A stretch of DNA of 11,317 nt from contig CAMLFI010000044.1 of the NCBI GenBank assembly GCA_946479225.1, positions 1 through 11,317 of the forward strand, given 5' to 3'. This stretch comes from an uncultured Mucilaginibacter sp. (GTDB lineage: Bacteria > Bacteroidota > Bacteroidia > Sphingobacteriales > Sphingobacteriaceae). The notes under the pieces were generated by a model. It searched no databases and was not told the origin of the DNA. It worked only from the letters and a program-made list of their open reading frames with translations. Numbering within the stretch: the first letter of the stretch is position 1; every line of letters starts with the position of its first letter. This document shows positions 8,798 to 11,317 of this stretch, one piece after another. The position numbers and the translations under genes are program-made.

Positions 8798-8833
8798 AAT
8801 AAGAGCCACCGTGTGTTTTTTAGAGCTATTCGC

Positions 8834-8883
8834 AACATAGCTGATACTATTAAGCAACATTTGAATAACATTTTGTAACAAAG
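8834..8883 (+). repeat. Helically phased AACA-motif cluster before the GH3 gene
   Basis: Four AACA-containing words lie on the plus strand at 8834 (AACATAG), 8856 (AACATTTG), 8867 (AACATTTTG) and 8877 (AACAAAG). Start-to-start spacings are 22, 11 and 10 bases, close to whole turns of DNA. The cluster lies in the intergenic region between the AraC-type regulator and GH3. It could be an operator array or intrinsically curved DNA, but AT-rich intergenic DNA yields such words by chance. Confidence 0.3.
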
Positions 8884-8898
8884 CGTAGATTATATTAG
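8871..8898 (+). promoter_or_regulatory. Possible promoter of the GH3 gene
   Basis: TATATTAG (8891-8898) matches five of the six fixed positions of the Bacteroidota -7 box TAnnTTTG. A TTTTG at 8871-8875 could serve as the -33 element, although the 15-base gap is shorter than usual. Transcription from here would give an untranslated leader of roughly 45 bases before the ATG at 8950. The position is sensible; the match is modest. Confidence 0.25.
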
Positions 8899-8949
8899 GA
8901 CGAAATTAACCCGAATCCAACGTAACCGACTGTTATAAAATTTATTAAA

Positions 8950-11124
8950 ATGATGATGCGAAATATTGTCTGCAAATTTATTTGCATAGGCGTGCTGTTT
9001 TTATCTTTCCAATTAAAGGCGCAAACTAAAAGCGATGCGGCGCTTACCAAAAAAATAAACGGCATCGTTAAAAAGATGACCCTTGAAGAAAAAATTGAAA
9101 TGCTGCACGGCAACGCTCTTTTCTCTTCAGGTGGGGTTAAGCGCTTAAATATACCTGAATTAACCTGCGATGACGGGCCGCTCGGCGTGCGCGATGAAGT
9201 ATTGAGATTTGACTGGAAGTCGGCTAATTTAACTACAGATTCTGCCACGTTTATGCCCAATGGATCAGCCCTTGCCGCCACCTGGAACCCGCGCTTAGCT
9301 AATTTATACGGCACCGTGCTGGGTGAGGAAGCCAACGCCCGTAAAAAAATAGTGATGCTGGCACCCGCGTTTAATATTTGCAGAATGCCACTTTGCGGAC
9401 GCACTTATGAATATTATTCTGAAGATCCATTTTTAAATGCGCAATTAGCGGTTCAGGCAGTTAGAGGGATACAAAGCCAGCACGTGGCTGCCTGCATAAA
9501 GCATTTTGCCGCCAATAACCAAGAGGTAAATCGCAACACGGTAAATACGCTTGTTGATGAAAGAGCCCTCAACGAAATTTATTTCCCAGCTTTTAAAGCA
9601 TCAGTACAACAAGGCAACGCCTATACAATTATGTCGGCCTACAATAAAATAAATGGCTACTGGTGTTCTGAAAATGATTTTCTGCTTAACAAAACGCTTA
9701 AGAACGACTGGGGTTTTAAAGGTGCAGTTATATCAGACTGGGGTGGCGTACACAGTACCGTTGACGCGGCAAACGCAGGTCTTGACATTGAAATGGGAAG
9801 CAGCGGGCCCTTTAACAAATGGTTTTTTGCCGACCCTTTGCTGGCAGCGGTTAAAGCCGGCAAGGTGTCTGAAAGGCTGATCAACGATAAAGTGCATCGT
9901 ATACTTTGGGTAATGTTTCATACATCCATGAGTGCCGGCAAACCGGCCGGTTCAATAAGCACACCCGAGCACAGCAAGGCAGCTTACAGCATAGCATCAG
10001 AATCAATTGTACTTTTAAAGAACGATAACAATTTGCTACCGCTTAAAACGGCTTCCATTAAAAGCATTGCTGTAATAGGCGATAATGCCACACATAAATT
10101 TGCACAGGAAGGCTTCGGCGCCGGTGTAAAGGCTAAATATGAAATTACCGCGTTAGCTGGCTTAAAGAATAGACTGCCTAAGTCAGTTGCGTTAAAATTT
10201 GCGCAAGGATACAAGGCAAATTATTTGGCGAGCAATACACCCGCACAAAATGCCCAATCAGACGTGCCTGACGACAATTTAATTAAGGAGGCTGTTGCTA
10301 TAGCAAAATCTACTGATATGGCCATGCTTTTTGTTGGAAGCAACCGCGAGTTTGAAAGCGAGGGAACCGACCGTAAAGACCTGCAATTGCCCTTTGGCGA
10401 GCAACATCTGATCGATGCAGTTACCGCTGCTAATCCTAATACGATTGTAGTGGTGATTGGCGGAGCACCGTATGATCTGGGTAAGATAAAAAAGAACAAC
10501 CATACCATCGTATGGTCGTGGTTTAACGGGTCAGAAGGAGGGAACGCCCTTGCTGACGTGCTTACCGGCGCGATAAACCCTTCAGGTAAACTGCCATTCA
10601 CTTTTCCTGAGTTTTTAAAAGATTCACCCGCATTTGCTTTAAATACTTATCCCGGCGAAAACTTAACTACAGAATATAAAGAAGGCATATTGGTGGGTTA
10701 TCGTTGGTTCGATACAAAAAAGATAACACCGCTTTATTGCTTCGGCTACGGTTTGTCATATACCCAATTCAACCTCGCGGGCATGCATACGGATAAGAAG
10801 ATATACAAGCCCAACGATATTATTAAAGTTACTGTTAGATTGAAAAATACAGGCAAGCGCCCGGGTAAGGAAACCGTACAGTTGTATATAAATAAAACAG
10901 ATGCAAAGGTAATGATGCCCGAGAAACAATTAAAAGCGTTTGCTAAAGTTAATGTTTTGCCGGGCCAAACCACCAATGTTACCGTGAATGTGCCGGTGAA
11001 GGATCTGGCTTATTACAGCGTAGAAAGTAAAAAATGGATAGTAGAGCCCGGCCAATATAAAATTTTAGCAGGCTCCTCATCTCGCGACATACAACAAACC
11101 GCGGCGGTAGTAATAAATAAATAA
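8950..11124 (+). CDS. Secreted glycoside hydrolase family 3 (beta-glucosidase/beta-xylosidase type)
   Basis: A 724-residue exo-acting glycosidase expected to remove terminal beta-linked glucose, xylose or a related sugar from oligosaccharides in the periplasm. A signal peptide (about 1-24, cut near LKA/Q) precedes a GH3 N-terminal barrel: MTLEEKIEML, the conserved K184-H185-F186, and SDWGGVHST with predicted nucleophile D263. The GH3 C-terminal domain follows (SIVLLKND, then an ESEGTDR motif where E471 is the likely acid/base), then a fibronectin-III-like domain (about 610-715). The sequence is full length for a GH3 enzyme without a PA14 insert, and the key residues are present. Three consecutive ATG codons stand at the start (8950, 8953, 8956); I use the first, but any could be used. 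The gene lies 152 bases after the HTCS gene, whose regulator probably controls it (inference). Family is certain; the exact sugar cannot be read from sequence. Confidence 0.96.
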   Translation: MMMRNIVCKFICIGVLFLSFQLKAQTKSDAALTKKINGIVKKMTLEEKIEMLHGNALFSSGGVKRLNIPELTCDDGPLGVRDEVLRFDWKSANLTTDSATFMPNGSALAATWNPRLANLYGTVLGEEANARKKIVMLAPAFNICRMPLCGRTYEYYSEDPFLNAQLAVQAVRGIQSQHVAACIKHFAANNQEVNRNTVNTLVDERALNEIYFPAFKASVQQGNAYTIMSAYNKINGYWCSENDFLLNKTLKNDWGFKGAVISDWGGVHSTVDAANAGLDIEMGSSGPFNKWFFADPLLAAVKAGKVSERLINDKVHRILWVMFHTSMSAGKPAGSISTPEHSKAAYSIASESIVLLKNDNNLLPLKTASIKSIAVIGDNATHKFAQEGFGAGVKAKYEITALAGLKNRLPKSVALKFAQGYKANYLASNTPAQNAQSDVPDDNLIKEAVAIAKSTDMAMLFVGSNREFESEGTDRKDLQLPFGEQHLIDAVTAANPNTIVVVIGGAPYDLGKIKKNNHTIVWSWFNGSEGGNALADVLTGAINPSGKLPFTFPEFLKDSPAFALNTYPGENLTTEYKEGILVGYRWFDTKKITPLYCFGYGLSYTQFNLAGMHTDKKIYKPNDIIKVTVRLKNTGKRPGKETVQLYINKTDAKVMMPEKQLKAFAKVNVLPGQTTNVTVNVPVKDLAYYSVESKKWIVEPGQYKILAGSSSRDIQQTAAVVINK

Positions 11125-11141
11125 ACCATGTACTGATCGTT

Positions 11142-11171
11142 CAACCGCCATGGCTAGGGCTGTGGTGGTTG
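11142..11171 (+). terminator. Hairpin after the GH3 gene, possible terminator
   Basis: The arms 11142-11154 and 11159-11171 pair over 13 positions (10 Watson-Crick, three G-T wobbles) around a TAGG loop, starting 18 bases after the GH3 stop. No T-run follows directly; the next is TTTT at 11186-11189. That run directly follows an alternative small stem, GGTTG (11167-11171) with CAACC (11181-11185). This is probably the end of the GH3 transcript, but the exact terminator form is unclear. Confidence 0.4.
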
Positions 11172-11217
11172 TATGCTAGCCAACCTTTTCGCAGTTTTAT
11201 CTTGCTGGCCACGTAGG

Positions 11218-11258
11218 TTTCGTTGCCACCATCATGGCCGATTTAATTAACAACGAAA
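11218..11258. repeat. Perfect 8-base inverted repeat in the right-hand intergenic region
   Basis: TTTCGTTG (11218-11225) and CAACGAAA (11251-11258) are exact reverse complements separated by 25 bases. They lie in the 193 bases after the GH3 stop, where I see no gene. They could be a widely spaced operator or a weak stem-loop; the repeat itself is certain, its role is not. Confidence 0.35.
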
Positions 11259-11317
11259 GCAAAATCTTAGTTTGTTAATAAAAGAGTCGCCTCAACCTTT
11301 CTATATAATTGCTATGG

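Noticed and set aside
8807..8821. CAC-CGT-GTG followed by six Ts as a terminator for the HTCS gene
   Set aside because: The stem is only about three base pairs. A nearby 6-base stem (8824-8829 with 8837-8842) comes after the T-run, so it is in the wrong order.
8895..9404. 169-codon minus-strand open frame opposite the GH3 start
   Set aside because: It overlaps the signal peptide and N-terminal barrel of a clear GH3 enzyme and has no family resemblance.
10221..10601. 126-codon minus-strand open frame within GH3
   Set aside because: Antisense shadow of the conserved GH3 C-terminal domain.
11271..11311. TTTG (11271) and TATAATTG (11304) as a promoter for a gene to the right
   Set aside because: The spacing of 29 bases is too long for a Bacteroidota promoter and the second element has a mismatch; no gene start can be confirmed before the edge.

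Overview
The window looks like a piece of a Bacteroidota chromosome, most likely a soil or plant-associated member of the Sphingobacteriaceae (Mucilaginibacter or Pedobacter type). This is inferred from the gene families present: a hybrid two-component system of the Bacteroidota type, VCBS/ASPIC secreted proteins, and Bacteroidota-style lipoprotein signals. Moderate-to-low GC and the absence of strong Shine-Dalgarno sequences before the starts agree with this. All five genes lie on the plus strand and all five products are predicted to be exported or inserted in an envelope membrane.

Positions 2-4464 hold what reads as one transcription unit. It starts with the C-terminal part of a large VCBS/FG-GAP protein cut by the left edge. 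A CRTAC1-type VCBS-ASPIC/UnbV lipoprotein follows, overlapping it by 4 bases (ATGA). After a 30-base gap comes a lipoprotein of the vanadium haloperoxidase/PAP2 fold with a complete vanadate/phosphate-binding residue set. A strong hairpin followed by a T-rich tract (4494-4538) closes the unit.

Positions 4637-8797 encode a complete hybrid two-component system (HTCS) with a 14-blade periplasmic sensor, a membrane segment, histidine kinase, receiver and AraC-type DNA-binding domain on one polypeptide. Proteins of this kind usually sense oligosaccharides and control a neighbouring glycan-use locus. After a 152-base AT-rich gap, 8950-11124 encodes a secreted glycoside hydrolase family 3 enzyme with its catalytic residues intact. 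The final 193 bases contain no gene I can support, but they hold several inverted repeats, including overlapping, mutually exclusive hairpins just after the GH3 gene.

Taken together, the region looks like the downstream part of a carbohydrate-use or surface-modification locus: a sensor-regulator, a glycosidase, and a set of envelope proteins of unknown substrate. The least understood part is the VCBS / VCBS-ASPIC / haloperoxidase-like trio. No mobile element, CRISPR array, tRNA or rRNA was seen.
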